Source: Marchantia polymorpha subsp. ruderalis (Eukaryota; Streptophyta; Marchantiopsida; Marchantiales; Marchantiaceae). Taken from it: a stretch of 64,000 nt of DNA. This document shows positions 1-13,475 of this stretch, one piece after another (position 1 is the stretch's first letter; every line of letters starts with the position of its first letter). The notes under the pieces were generated by a model that saw nothing but the letters and a program-made list of their open reading frames with translations, was not told where the DNA came from and searched no databases. A program made the translations under genes and the position numbers. Where the stretch lies: NCBI GenBank assembly GCA_037833965.1, contig AP031353.1:19160501-19224500 (forward strand), read 5' to 3'.

Positions 1-3000
1 AGTCAAGTGGTCTTCAAGTATCATGAGATTGTAAATCCTATTCTTGCAGTAATAATATCATCTTTAAACTTCAAAGGTTGTAGCAGAAGTTAACGCCTTA
101 GTTTGGTATTGTGCAGGTCCGCATGTCTCCTGCAATTGCCGTTGTTCGGCCAATCGGTTTGGGTGCACCTGTGCTCGTGGTCCGCCATGGAGGTGCTCGC
201 TGCAGCCAAGTGAAAACTTGCTGATGGCAAGTTGGGTAACAAACGTACCAGGGTCCGAGGTTTCTGGATACGGACCGTTGGTAGCTAAGCACATAGCTAT
301 ATGAGATTGTTTATGTAGTTACTCGACCAGTTTGGTCCCCATAATCGGAGACTTACATGTCTTTGAAAATGGATCTGTATCAAAGATCGATGAGCCTCTG
401 CTGGGGACAACACGGAATAAAAGCTGGTCGAAGGCACTATCCTTAGTCGGAAATTCACAACTCTCCTTGGATCTGAATCCCACTGTGTCTACATGTACCA
501 TTACCCTGTAAGAAGGTTTTAGCTTTCACATTCCGAAGATTTGAGTTGTAAAATCACGATATTAAATACTGTATCATATCATGCTGCAAAGCAAGGTTTT
601 TCTGAAACTCCCTGTCGTTTTGACATCCTGAAAGCGGAGCAGGTAAGCCCAGACATTCTCTCGGACTCCGCTCTCGCTTTGCCTTGTCAAATATCTGGTG
701 CTTCAAAAAGCTGACCTTGCAATTTAGAGACAATGGATCTATTACCGTCTGAGTGGCACAAAACTAGAGACAGAAAAATGTCATAAGATAGAAGAACAAA
801 GAGGACTACACTGGTAGAAATTAGAATCCGTTCCCCAAAATTACAAGTGCGGCTATTATTCTTCTCGATTTTCATCTTTGGTATAAATGTCTTTGCAACA
901 TATTAATTTCAAATCATAAACCTTTTGGAAATCCAGAATCAGGATTTTACAAATATGGCCCAGCAAGTATTGAATACGGTAAAGCACACCAGCGATACAT
1001 CTCGAAGACGCACGTTCCAACCTTCAGTGTTAAATGTCAAAGCAGTCGCCCTTCTGTAGGCAGCTAAACCGTATAACAGCATTAGTAATATTTGTCTCGC
1101 TTCACATATCTTTTTGCGCCGTTCATATAAATAATGTAAATCTATCCAAGGAAAAAATGATTAATATATCTGTTTCCACTTTCAACTGAAAATTCCACTT
1201 TTCGACTAAAAATGAATGAACACTGAAAGAACTATAGGAGCTAGAGAAGTAATGAAAGTATGGCCAAAGTGAACAAACGTTGAAAACTTTACCCATAGGT
1301 CAACTACATTTGATGCACCTGTATCGGAAACAACTTGTATAGCACATTTATCACTGTCATCTAACTTCCGAGCAATCAATGTAGAATGTGCTTCAAGTTG
1401 GAACCTTCACGTGACAATGGTGACGACTGGAATTTTTTACTCCGTGTTGACTGTTGTCATGTAATACTTATCATGCACTTGTCTTTTGCAAGTCTGTCAA
1501 CGGAAAAAAATAAAATAAAGAAGGTACGGGTTACAGAATTTTACCTAGAAAAAAACTGATTATAAATACACCCTAGTAGTGATAACGTTCTGATGTAAAA
1601 TTCGAAAAGTAGTTCAATTCTTGTTCTAGCTTAAAGGTTACAAAATGTATCACTTCTCTCTTTCCAGTTAATCCTTGAATTCCGTGATTCCCCATGAAAT
1701 CTGAAACATGTGTTTTCATATCTGTAATCAAGCCTAAAAATCTTAAAATGCGTTTACTAAAACTCCCGTGTCTTCCAAAAGTGTGTGTGGTAACATATTT
1801 TTCGCAAGAAATTTAATTCCATCACATACTCTTTACTAGTGCTCGAAATGTTGAAGTTATCTATTATCTTCTTGACTTGGCGCTGGGGCTGGTTCTATAA
1901 TTGCTTTTGATTTGTACTTTACTTGACGGGTTTTTACTCTTTCTTTTCACTCCGTGCGTGTCCTTTTCTTCTCTGCATTACGTTCAGACAATCCACTTTG
2001 TCCATGAGTTTATAGTCCTTATTGTCGGTGAAAGTCCCCAAGGTCTCGACAGAGCAACATATGCACAATAGAGGGCCAAGAAGGCAGGACGAGTCATCTA
2101 CATCCATAAACATGAAGAGGAAGACCCACCAACGGCCAGCTGTTGGATCCTAGCTTTTGTTCGAGGCAAGCTTCAACGTCAAGGAACTTGGCGTGTCTTG
2201 TTGCAAAGTGAAGAGCAACTCGTAAACCCTGAAACTTACCTTGCCTCATATCAACAAAATTTACGAGTATGAGTTCTTCTGAGCGGGAGAAGACGATTTT
2301 GTCGTTCAGCGTAATTGAATAATAGTACGTTAAACATATCTTCTCCTTCTTCACCTTGCAATGTGTAGTCCGTCCGAGAAAAGTTGTCCATAATTCTGGA
2401 ATGATGAAGAAACCCTGAACCTAATTTGCAGAAACAGCAGGTTGCATAGATACCCGATATCAAGCTCCTTGGTCCATCTTTTCCTCTTACCATAGTCTGT
2501 TTACTAGTCAGCGCCGCTCACGGGAACGCGCGTGTTACTGGAGTATTATTCTCGTTGTTGGTTGTGCACGTTATCGTTTCATTAGTATCGTCTGCAGCTC
2601 TGCTTTCTTCGGTGGAAACAGGTACTCAGGGATTAGATTTCGTATCTACATAGACACAAACATGGTTTATTTTATCAAGAGAACTGCTTTTATCATGTGA
2701 ATCTAAACCCCGCTCAGATTTTAGTGTCTCATAAGTTCCATACGTATGCTTGAGCATCATCGAGTTGAAACTGAGGTCAGGATTAGTTTTTAGGAGAGTG
2801 GAGGTAAAATCAAAAACTTTGGACCAGAAGTTTCCTTATCTGTTACGTTGCGAGGTCCAAGCCTTGATTCATCTTGTTGTTCAACCTCTTAAGCTCTCAG
2901 ATAGATTTCCCAAGGGGTTCATTTTGAGTTGGCAATGCTCACTCCAGCTGCATGAACAAATTTTGATACACCAGTGCGATCGTCTTACGGCATCATTTTG

Positions 3001-6000
3001 TCTTAACGAAATTTTTGGTCTTGCAGGACAGCACCATTGGATCTCTCGATCTATTAAATCTATCTCTGGGGATCCAAGGGGAAAAATAAACTGAATCTGC
3101 CGCTTCATTTTTGTAGACTCTGGTGTATCTGCCACAAAGTTTCATCGGAGAAACTATTAAACAACATTGTGTCATAAGGTCGACTAACGAGGATATACGC
3201 TGACTCCTTTCCAGCCATGTTGAGAAGGAATATTCATTTTTTGTTATCGTTCAAGCACGGATCCACGATCTTTTCAAGCTCCACCCGAGCACTGCACAAA
3301 TTGAGATAGAAAGATAAGGATATCAGGATTGTTGCAGACGATAAAGATCTTACAAATGGCTGCATCACGCAGAAGATGAAGCCGTTTTACGCTTTTCCAA
3401 CCCTCCTCCCCTCCAAGGCTCCATAATACTGCAGCATTGAGCCAGCTACTCCTACTACAGCAGTGAAGCTTGCTATCACTGGAGAAGCTGCTACGGGTTC
3501 CTCCAGTCTCTGAAGTAAATGCAAAGGAACGAGAAATCCCTCGATCGTGTTTTCTTCACAGTTCTGCGTCCATATCAGATTTCCCGAATGGTGACAGATC
3601 ATCATTCGGATGAGATCTGCTAGTGTAATCGTTTGAGCTCTATCTCGTCATCTCCACGAAATCTTTCCGGCAGGATCAACGAGCCCATCAAGGGTTATGC
3701 AACAAATATAATCAATGAAGAGGAAGTAAACGAGAGGAATTCCAAGAAGATGGAAGCAAAATGATTGGATAGCAGTGTGGTTGCTCAGAAGGTGCTGGTT
3801 GTGGCGTATGTCCGATGATTCCCATCGCAGGACCGTGCTTCTAGGCACTCAGGTATGAACACTTACTTGAAACGATCACTGTTTAGGACGGGGAGTTTCT
3901 TCTCCTTATTGAAATACAGTGTTCCTTCAAGTGATTCGTTCAGAACTAGAATGACCCATGTACTCAAAGAATAACTTATTTTCTCCTTTTTTTTGTCTCA
4001 ACGACGCTCTTTGCTCGATGACGATTTTTGCTTTTGTCTGTACACAGAAGAGGGGGGAATATAATGACTGAAAGTGTCGCAAACAGCTGGGAACTCCCCT
4101 GGCTCTGCACAGACGAGATGTATCAAGCTCATAGGTCTATATTCGTACATGAATTAATCAATACTAGCGCATCTGCATAAGTAAGGCTTTTTATATTCTT
4201 TAAGTCGACCGTCAGTCATGTGCATTGTCCTTTCCATGATAAGTTCACACTTTGACTCCTGGATCTCCATCAAGACGGTGTAGCCGATATCGTTAGTATC
4301 TTTCTGATCAATAATCATCACTGAATATTATATTAGGCGAGTCATTCTACACTAGGAGATGGATAGGATTGTACGGGTTGACATATGCTTATATCTGACT
4401 TGCTCTAGACACTGTTCTGGTTTCTTTACTTCCATGTGTCTGTCATGGAGACCGTAGACATTCAATGTAATATATCAATTTAGTGTTATAGGTCTCGTTC
4501 TCAAGACAAAGCTCAAATTCTAGGAGCCTTAGCTGACGCAGATGTGCAATGTACACAGGTGAGCTTGTCTCCAATTTTCTCTACCAATATTGCTACTGAT
4601 TGGTCACCAAATTTGGTCCTTTTACTGTTCGCGTCAGTCGAGCGACAAGCTGTTCAAGGATTGTTGCTTCAAATGGTTTTACATAACGGCCCTTGTGAAG
4701 CTTCCAATGTATATAAGGAATATGTGATCTCTGTCTCCTCCAGTGACGCGCTTATCCATGTTCTGTGCACTATTTCAGGCTATCGTTACAGGACCTTGAG
4801 ATGAGCAGATTATGACTTTAATACTGAATGATATCATAATATAAAATATTTCGTATAATGTGATCATTATGGACCGAAGTTTTGGACTGCTAGAAAATAA
4901 GAGTCTTTCGACGCACAATCTATCAGTTTAACTGTAGAGTGTATAGTCACTTTCTGCAGAGCCTTTAGAGAAGAGTTCGAGACTGTTTAAAGAAACGCAA
5001 ATTATCCTATCTACAAAAACACATACTAAAATACCCTAAATTGATGCTCTTAGGTCTCCAATCCTAGAAGACATAAGCTTAGAAGTCTCTGCAATAGACA
5101 AAACAAACACGATCTCAGCAGTGAATTGGATTCTGGGAATCAAAATAGAAGTTGACGCAGTAGACAGATCGAACATGTAAGTTGGAATGACCTGGATTCT
5201 GTAGGTATTTCAAATGAATTCAACTTTACATGTTTCATTCATGGGATTATACGTTTTTAAAAAGTGTAATATTATTACTTATTTTCGATTCTTTTATTTG
5301 TCAAACCAAGCTCATTGTGCTGGTATTGTTGATTTTTTACGTCCAGTCGGCTTGCAGATCCGAATCACTATGTTTGTTTAACCAGGCTCCAGTTTGTTTG
5401 ACTAGGGAAGTTACTCTCTAATTTTGTCTCACATATGAGATAAAGGTCATGGCAAGATAGCATTGCATTTTATTTCTGATAGATATTTTATCTAATTTTA
5501 AAATGCTTGTATCTCAGATACAAGCATTTTACCGTGTATTGATGTCCGTTATAATGTGTGTGTCTGTCTCTCCATGCCGATGGAGTCAAAAGGGAAGTTC
5601 AGGAGGTAAATTCCTTCCTCCAAAGAAGGAAACGCTTCGTTCTTTAGGTCAGATTTCATCTTTCTCTTCATATATCTGAACTTATTAGAAGATCTACTGG
5701 ATGAAGATGACGCGGAAGTCTCCTATGGGAGTGGTTCTAAAAGCAGTATTTAAGAGACATAACAGTCACTGCAACGAGGATTGCACGAAACCTTATACTG
5801 AAGAAGTCATTGATCTTGTACTCATTACTCGATGCGTTTATCTCGGCGAACTTGTTTATCACTCACTGTAGTATGTCAGGCCCCCTGTCTCTTGTGATTC
5901 ATAGATTAAAATAAAAGCTTACATAACCATCAGATGCACCCCCATCTCTCACGAATGCCCATGCACAACGTCTAGCATGTCGTAACGCCTTCTCTGTAAG

Positions 6001-7894
6001 TCAACAATACATTGCTTATTACAAGGCATTACTTGCACGACCTTCAGTCACTATTTGCCAGTTTTGAGAACTCTGATTCCTAAAACTGAAACAAAACGCC
6101 AGATTGTCTTGCGTGTGAAGTCCTGTAGATGGAATCCTCCATTTAAGAAGACCACCGAAGGCACGCAGTTTCGAGTACGTTGAGGATTGTGAAGGTCCTG
6201 AATGGAATTAAACTTCGATCGAATACGGCACCCTTCCTTATCCACTCACTATTGAGCTCCCAAAGTTTAAAAGTAAAAGATGACAACTTGTACCAGCTTG
6301 CTCTCGATATCCGACTTCAGGACTCTTTAGTTGGTTTCAGAGGGAAAATGCAGAGGGAGACGAGTATGGAGAATATCACATTCTCAATTGGAGTAATCTG
6401 GTTGTGAGTAAATACAACTTCATCCTTTGAAGATCTGGCATATGCTTACAAATATCGGATGCCTGAGATTGAAAGCATGTCATACGAGTTCATAAAGTCA
6501 CGTATGACGAACGTTCTAAGTTGTTGCTTCATTACTGATCGCCGATCAGTGATCGGTTCGTTCTCTCCCGCACTTTTGGAACAGCTTCCGGGAGTTTCCT
6601 TGAGCTTATTGTAGGCATTTGATTTGTTCATGAGGTGGCGATGAACTTTATGCTCAGCACTTTATCTTATGCACGAAGCGCATGGTAAAGCCGTGCGGCG
6701 GTCCATCCGAGACAGAGAAGAGTGTTATGATGAAAAAATAGCTAGCTGGATGATTATGAACGATTAACGAAGAAGATTCGGCTATGCAGAACCTGCTGAG
6801 GCAAATGATTCACACCAAAATCTTCTCCAGAGAGAAAACTATTGGTTGCAAGCCCAGCTGATTCTGAAGCTTGTTTAACCAAGAACTTGAGATTCTTCTG
6901 ACTCCTAAAACAGAAGTCTGAAGTCAAATATGTCAAATAGCACCTTCTCTTGCTGTGGACCACGATGGAGTGCACAAAGCATCCAAGTGTCTCCACTCAC
7001 TCAACTCTCGACCCCCTCAAGTTGTTGACCACTATCGATGGACTATCGGAGAAGTAGTGCCACAGGTACAGACGGTAAAAGGTGGCGGTTGTGAACGGTC
7101 GCTCGTGCACAGCTGCTGGACATCCCATGCCATCCCACGTTGGAAACTGACAATGCCATCCATGTGTATATATGTCTATCCAATGTGATGCAGGAAGGAT
7201 CCACAACAGGACGCCTGAGCCTAAGGAAGGACCGTAGACTCCCCCATAGACGCGTTGAAACAGGTCGCGATGAACGTGCTTTGTACTTGCCTCGGGCACT
7301 TGTAATTCTCTAGCCAGAACCGCCTCTGCTTTGTTGCGCGAAAAGGACCACTAGTCTGCATTCATGGCCATGTACCTCCAGCCGAGCCCAGCCCAGACGC
7401 TATCACGCCACCGTTCTCTCCTCGAAGGCTCGACCTGAACTACGAGTACAGTCGAGCCAGCTAACGTCCTCGTCCTGTCAAATATGTTCATGATTGAGAT
7501 CCTGTACTGCGTGCTGTATACTTGACGATGCCCGTGTCAGGTTCCTCGATCCCATCGCCATCGCCATCGTCAAGAAGGTCTCCTTCAAAGGGAGTGGCAT
7601 GGTATAGTAGCGCGATGCAACCAAGTAGACATATGCATGAAAAAATGACCAAAGAGAAAAGAAGGGATCTGAGTTATGTTGTAATATTTCACTAAGTCTC
7701 CACTCCAACACACGTAGTCTAACACGAATTCTCAAATCACCATTGCCGATCACATATATCTTTCTCTCAATGGCTAAAGCACACTGTAATGCATTTCATA
7801 TGCCATGTCTAAACCAGTGGATGCAATGATGTAATGATGTATGTACAATTGATGTATCCGCACTGTCTGTAATGATAAAATCGAGCATTTTTTT
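1..7894. other. No recognisable gene
   Basis: I see only short reading frames without recognisable domains and no splice-linked protein motifs on either strand. Composition is mixed, with mildly AT-rich stretches near 0.9-1.9 kb and 4.8-5.6 kb. A perfect short hairpin at 5499-5531 is listed separately. Decayed or fast-evolving genes could be missed here. Confidence 0.5.
5499..5531. repeat. Perfect 15-bp inverted repeat (hairpin)
   Basis: The arms 5499-5513 and 5517-5531 are exact reverse complements around the 3-base loop TCA. The arm begins TAAAATGCTTG. The arms are too short for an ordinary plant microRNA precursor. It could be a relic of a palindromic element or a structured RNA end; no adjacent gene explains it. 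Confidence 0.8.
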
Positions 7895-8314
7895 TTACAA
7901 AGCTTTCCATATCTTGTCCATGATCTGTTTGCATCCTAAGACAAGTGATATCAGGATATCTTTGACGCAGTCCTTGGTATTTGTAGATATAGAGGTAGCC
8001 TTAATCTCTGTCGATCCTCGAGCGCGACATCTCAGGAAGTCTATGGCAAAAGGGTGTTGAGTCAGCTCAGAAATCACAACATCAGCAACAACAACTAGAT
8101 CCTGTGTAGGCAAGTGATTGTGAGCACATATGATTGTTTTGGATATGACGGGGTACCCTCGCTCTTTTGACACTAAATAGCCACTTTCCCGAGCACTGTC
8201 ATGTATAACAACGTGAATGACATTTTCTGTAGCATTATTATGAACCCCAAAAGAACAATAAGTCAACAGAATCTTTGGTGCATCTAGATCTCCATTACAC
8301 TCACATGTAAGCAT
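7895..8314 (-). CDS. Unassigned 139-codon open frame
   Basis: An ATG at 8314 opens a 139-codon frame ending at 7895, with an in-frame stop shortly upstream, so the frame is self-contained. The protein is mixed in composition, with no long hydrophobic segment or low-complexity run. Stretches such as HNHLPTQDLVVVADVVISEL look like folded protein rather than translated AT-rich DNA. I recognise no family. A second coding-looking frame on the same strand lies directly upstream (about 8284-8481), so this may be part of a larger decayed gene. There is no clear promoter. It could be chance, but codon use looks protein-like. Confidence 0.25.
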   Translation of the reverse strand: MLTCECNGDLDAPKILLTYCSFGVHNNATENVIHVVIHDSARESGYLVSKERGYPVISKTIICAHNHLPTQDLVVVADVVISELTQHPFAIDFLRCRARGSTEIKATSISTNTKDCVKDILISLVLGCKQIMDKIWKAL

Positions 8315-8481
8315 GTTAAGGACTGAAGCCTAGATGAAATCCAATCAAAAGACATCACTATGATAAATGTGTACTCAATGGCTAATTTATAAATGCCTCG
8401 AATATTATTTGGCACCAGGTTTGGTAGGTAGCTAAAGACCAGAAAATTACTTGCAAGGTCCATGATGTATAATATGACCAA

Positions 8482-10599
8482 GAATATGTGAACGTAATAT
8501 GAGATGGATAATGAGGTAACTAATGATTGGAAGATCGCTTGAGGGACAGGAAATTTTTTGTCAGACGTCTTAAACTTTTATTTTCGAAATTCAACATTTT
8601 GAACATACGAAACTACATCTTTTGAGAGAATATGTGAGTTACTTTTGAGATTCTTAATATTTTAAGATCTTAAGGGAAGACAGAAGGTTGAATCTTCTAA
8701 ACGTGGATGAATGTACACAGCAGATCAGGAAAAAATAATTAGTGATATATGTATCGTTTCCCAGACTTTCTACCAATTCAAGACGGAATCTGGAGATTTA
8801 TGTGAAAAGCGGTTATCCACATTCCACTATCAAGCAACAATTGGAAATTTCAATTTTTTTCTCAGCTACAAAAAATGGTTTTAGATTGTCTAGTAGAGGG
8901 TACATGGCAACCAAACTACTCCAAATGTGACCAAATTACAAAAAACATAACTACATATTGTTCGAAATAGACCTTCGTCCTTGGAATCACACCAATTTGA
9001 TAATGAAAAACAAACAGCCCAGTGGAAGCTAGACTGAATCAATCTTATCATCTTAGTGAAGGTTAGTAATCCAGAATACCACTCATACATCAGTATAATT
9101 GAAGTACTTATTGTTGCACAACAGTTTATTCATTTTACACATCAGCCATCATAGTTCAAAATTGTGGTCACTGTAACACCAAAAGGAACATCAAGGAGCA
9201 TTGTAAGATCTTTTTGACAAACCTGAGGTTTCAGGGAAATGTAGAATGTAGTAGAGCGTTTAGGTCCTTTAGTTAAAAACTGACCTAAAAACTTTGAGAT
9301 TTCGTTTCAGATGTATTGCGACAACTAAGAATTGTCCCCTTATATCGTCTGGTCAATTCATTCTGCGGCGCTATTCTGAATCTATAGTTTTAGTATGCCA
9401 GTATACGCATCTTTGCAAACGTAGCAATGAAGTTCAAAGTGCAATTTGAGGACCGTTGCAACCTACTATAAATATTGGTTACATTGTTGCATATCTCCTT
9501 CTAAGCCATCTAACCAAAGGAGTTTGCATTTAGTTATGTTTCTCTCTCTTAGAGGGCGTTGACTCTTTTCCGTAAGAGAATGATGATAATTGAAAAAGCC
9601 TGGGCAGTTCGGATGACCTGTTGCAGACATAAAGAGTGAAATCACCCTCTTCATATCTTCAATTACTGAATCATTTATAGCATCTGAGGATTAGATTAAA
9701 GTATTTAAGGGTTACTATAATTTACATTATTAACATTGGTTACTCCGTTTTGACACAAAGAAATAGAAACATAATTTTGTGGGGAGCGGTTAATTAGAGT
9801 TAACTGTACTCTATATAGTTATTTAATTATTGTTGCAGATCATAGGTAGCAATAGGTGTTCGACCAATAGTAGGGTGAGATTGATTAATCTTAAGTGAGT
9901 GATAACTAGCCATTCTTTTTTAGAGGTTAAAGTAATTTAAATTCAATAATCTAATTGAGACCATAATTCACACTTAAGTGATTTACTCTTCACTGGAAAT
10001 TGCAGCTAGCCAAACCTCTCAACGAAAAAACGGTAGGGTTTGTATAGATAAAGTTTTTTGTGTTGTTCCCGTGCACCTAGTCTTGCAATGACAAACCACA
10101 TAATCTTCTTTATGCTTGTGTTCTACCCAGCCTTGCGCGTTCAAGGCTGGTAGAGTGGAGATAAGTGAAGGAGACTAGAGAACAATTTGTTGAGAAATCT
10201 GGGATAGTAGATGCTTGCTTGTGTTTTCTTCTCTTTCTTCTTTGCCCTCCTTCAATTCACTTATTGAGTTCGTTTCGGATCGTTGATCTTCCAAAGAGTG
10301 GCAGTAAAAAGAATCAAAGAAAAGGGAGGAGAGGAGGGCAGGACAAGCGGAGCCGATGGATAGACATTGGTAGAAGGACTAATAGAGGAAGGTTGAGTAG
10401 ACTACAGTGCGGGTGTACAGTCTTGTTTTGGTTTTGCATTCCAAACTCTTAGATAGGCTTGTTGGATTTTTTGTCGGGGCATGCCAAGGGCGAGCCCCGA
10501 CTGAAATGAAAAGATTTTCAAGAGTAAAAAGCAGACGAACAAGAAATATGAATTTTTATGTATTCACAAGAGTTTTTGATGTGTGTGGAGGTGAAATTG
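8482..10599. other. No recognisable gene
   Basis: This is moderately AT-rich sequence with short, featureless frames. A purine-rich stretch at about 10.3-10.4 kb gives a basic reading frame without a recognisable domain. I see no RNA gene or terminal repeat pair. Confidence 0.5.
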
Positions 10600-13475
10600 T
10601 TTTTTAAAGAATTTGGATAATAAAGAGTTGGAAGTCAAGTATGTCTAAAGCGCAGTATCAAGTAAAGCTTGCGGAAAGATGATGTTCATTATGTTGCATT
10701 GCTTCTGTAAAATTAGTCTTTGCGTGCTAGTTGTTGCCAAAGATTGTATCTAGACAATGATAGTGGTTTTCAACTATAGTTACAATGTTCACGAATTTAA
10801 GCATCCAATACTTATGAGCTAGAGGCTGAATTGTGTTGTTCTCATGTACTTGATATGGAAAGAATAGATTTATTGTGAACTCCAAAATGATTATGATTCA
10901 GTTTCAACTCAAATGACTTTTTGGAAGCTAATTATGATTCTAGATGGTAGTAATTCATTTATATGTCTGCGTCCAAAACATATTCTTACATAATCTCTTC
11001 ACTCATCATTCAAGTTCAACATTCATTGACATTTAAAGAAGATTTGTAAACTCAAATTTCTATTGATGAACGAATATTCACATCATAAACATCCCAAACT
11101 TACTTGAGAGTATTTCTCTACCTCTCTATTTATCTTGCTTGAGAAATTACCATAATAATTTATTGTAATTGTCATTTAACTAATAAACTTTGGTAGGTTG
11201 ATTATTCACATTGGTTCTATTTCAAACTTCTAAAAGTTACTTTGTACCTAGTTTGAAATGACTACATGTCATTGGAAATCTTGAAATTTTTGGATATTAC
11301 ACCTATCACAAAACCAAACATTAAATCAAGTCTAATGAATGAAGATTCTATTACTTAATCAAACTAATCAAGACTATCATGTGATCAAATTATTTCTCAT
11401 TAGAACCTAGATTGTGATATGAACCAAATATTATTGTTCATACATAATTATCTTGCCAAGTAAAGACTTGATGATTAAATTTAATCATAACAAGCTAAAC
11501 TTAATCATGATTAATCTAATCCTAGTATACATTGTGCTATTTTCTACTTCTAATTCACACATACAATTATAGATTTTATAACGGTGAGAAGTGTTATTTA
11601 TGTTATGAAAAAATTGTTTGTTTGTCAACATTGAGTCAATTCAAGCCCGCACATACTATACATTAGATAAATCCAAATTTGAAGCAAAAAAAACGACAAG
11701 AAGTACTGTCATATTTCATCACTTTAAATAATTGAGCAAATTGTTTGTGAAAATTTTATTGGTTTAAAGCTAAATATTTTTTGAAAAGTAACAATGGAAG
11801 AAGAATAGTCTATGGCATTATTGCAATAAAAATAGAAAAATTAGAAGAGTAAAAAGGTTCATTACATTAAGCCAAATGAAGTCAAAATGCACTTAAAAGC
11901 AGTAGATTGTGGACATATATTTTTTTAGTGTTTAAACATGAGTTGTACACAAGAATTCTGATTTTTTTCACATTATTTTTATCAAAAAAAAAACATTTCA
12001 ACACACGATACAAATAACAATCTCAAGAGTTTGATGAAACAAAATGAAAGCAATGAACTTTAAAAACATGATATGACATAGTCAATTATGATAGACTTAG
12101 TGATTATCTACTTTAGAATAAAACAAGTTAAAGATAAATCTGGTAGCAGTCTAAGCAAAAGACATTGCAGTCTAAATCTGTCATCTACAACAATTAGAAT
12201 TGCACTAATATTCATGAGCAAATGATTAGTATTGTTATATTATAATTTCAAACTTTACGTTTAAAAAAAATATGATTATAATGATTGCATTTTATTTTTT
12301 AGAATCTTGAATCAAAGTTTCATTGCAAAGAATTGTCAAAAAGCTTACATGTATGATTGAAGCTAATGGGCAACAAAATGAAAGATTTTTGCACAATAAT
12401 CCAATATCACAGTTATGAGTTTGGTGATCTTGTGATTGATATTTAGAATCTTGAGAGTAGATAAGTGATGAGAAAAAGGTTTTTTATTTCCTTAATTTCA
12501 TTATCTGCATTTTATCAATCATTGTCAAATGTGTTGTTTTGTTATTCTAAGCAGACACTCATTTACAACAAAGTTGTAAATGGGTGATGTAATCCTAATA
12601 CCTAAACCTAAAATCCTTTGTCAATTAATGATTTACCTCAAAAGATGATAATGTCATATCCATTCTCTTATTTGAATGAGACACTAAATATGATTCGAGA
12701 TTGATCAAATTTAAAAAATGACAAGGATGGCATGTGTTTTGAAATCAGACTTAGATCCAAGTCTTTGGATAATATTTTTGAAATTAAGATGATAATCTAT
12801 TAGAATTGTGGCAAAAATGACCAATTCCAGAGATATATCTTGTGTGAAAATCGAAGAGTTGGTTTATCTTTCTATTTATATCTATTTATTTATTTATTAC
12901 TTAGAGTTTGATACTTAGGAATTTAAGTTATTCAAAGATGAAGTATGATGTTAGAGGTAAGCTTTATGACATTTATAGATAAATATTGATGATGTAATGT
13001 TTTAGTCTAGCTTATTTTTATTTTTATACATGTTACATTAAAAATTTTATCATCTTTTCAATATTAGATAATTTAGTTTTTATAAAAAATAATTAAACAT
13101 GTAAGATTGAAAATATTAGATATATTTAGATTGAAATTTTTATAAAAATTAACGTACATGAATTCTAATCATTTATGATTCATATGAAAAAAACCATATC
13201 TATTTTGAAATGTAATGTTCAAAGTGTGTTGACTGGAAATCTAAAAAGCAAACGGTCAAGGTGAAAATAGGTAAAAAGATTGTGCTAAAAGTAAACAAAC
13301 ACAATAATTCATATGTATTAGAGAACATTACTATTTCTGATAAAGTCAACTTTATTGACTCACGACAGACTTTCTTGCTTTTGTTTAGAAAAAGAAACCG
13401 GATACCTTACAAAAAGGTCGAGATAGAAGGGACTTTTCACTTTTTCGGGATTACTTGGCATACGAAGTATTAGTC
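10600..13475 (+). mobile_element. Probable Ty1/copia retrotransposon fossil
   Basis: This strongly AT-rich block keeps weak signs of a copia element in sense order. Near 12.81 kb is a gag zinc-knuckle-like run (NCGKNDQFQR followed by Cys). Near 13.26-13.33 kb is a segment resembling the copia region just before integrase (VNKHNNSYVLENITI). No integrase core, reverse transcriptase or paired LTRs are visible, so it is a fragment. It carries many breaks and its AT-richness suggests an old, mutation-soaked copy. The limits are taken from the change in composition and are approximate. The copia assignment rests on short similarities from memory. Confidence 0.4.

Noticed and set aside
2750-3094. 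114-codon plus-strand frame
   Set aside because: No domain, no promoter and an overlapping open frame on the other strand; not supportable.
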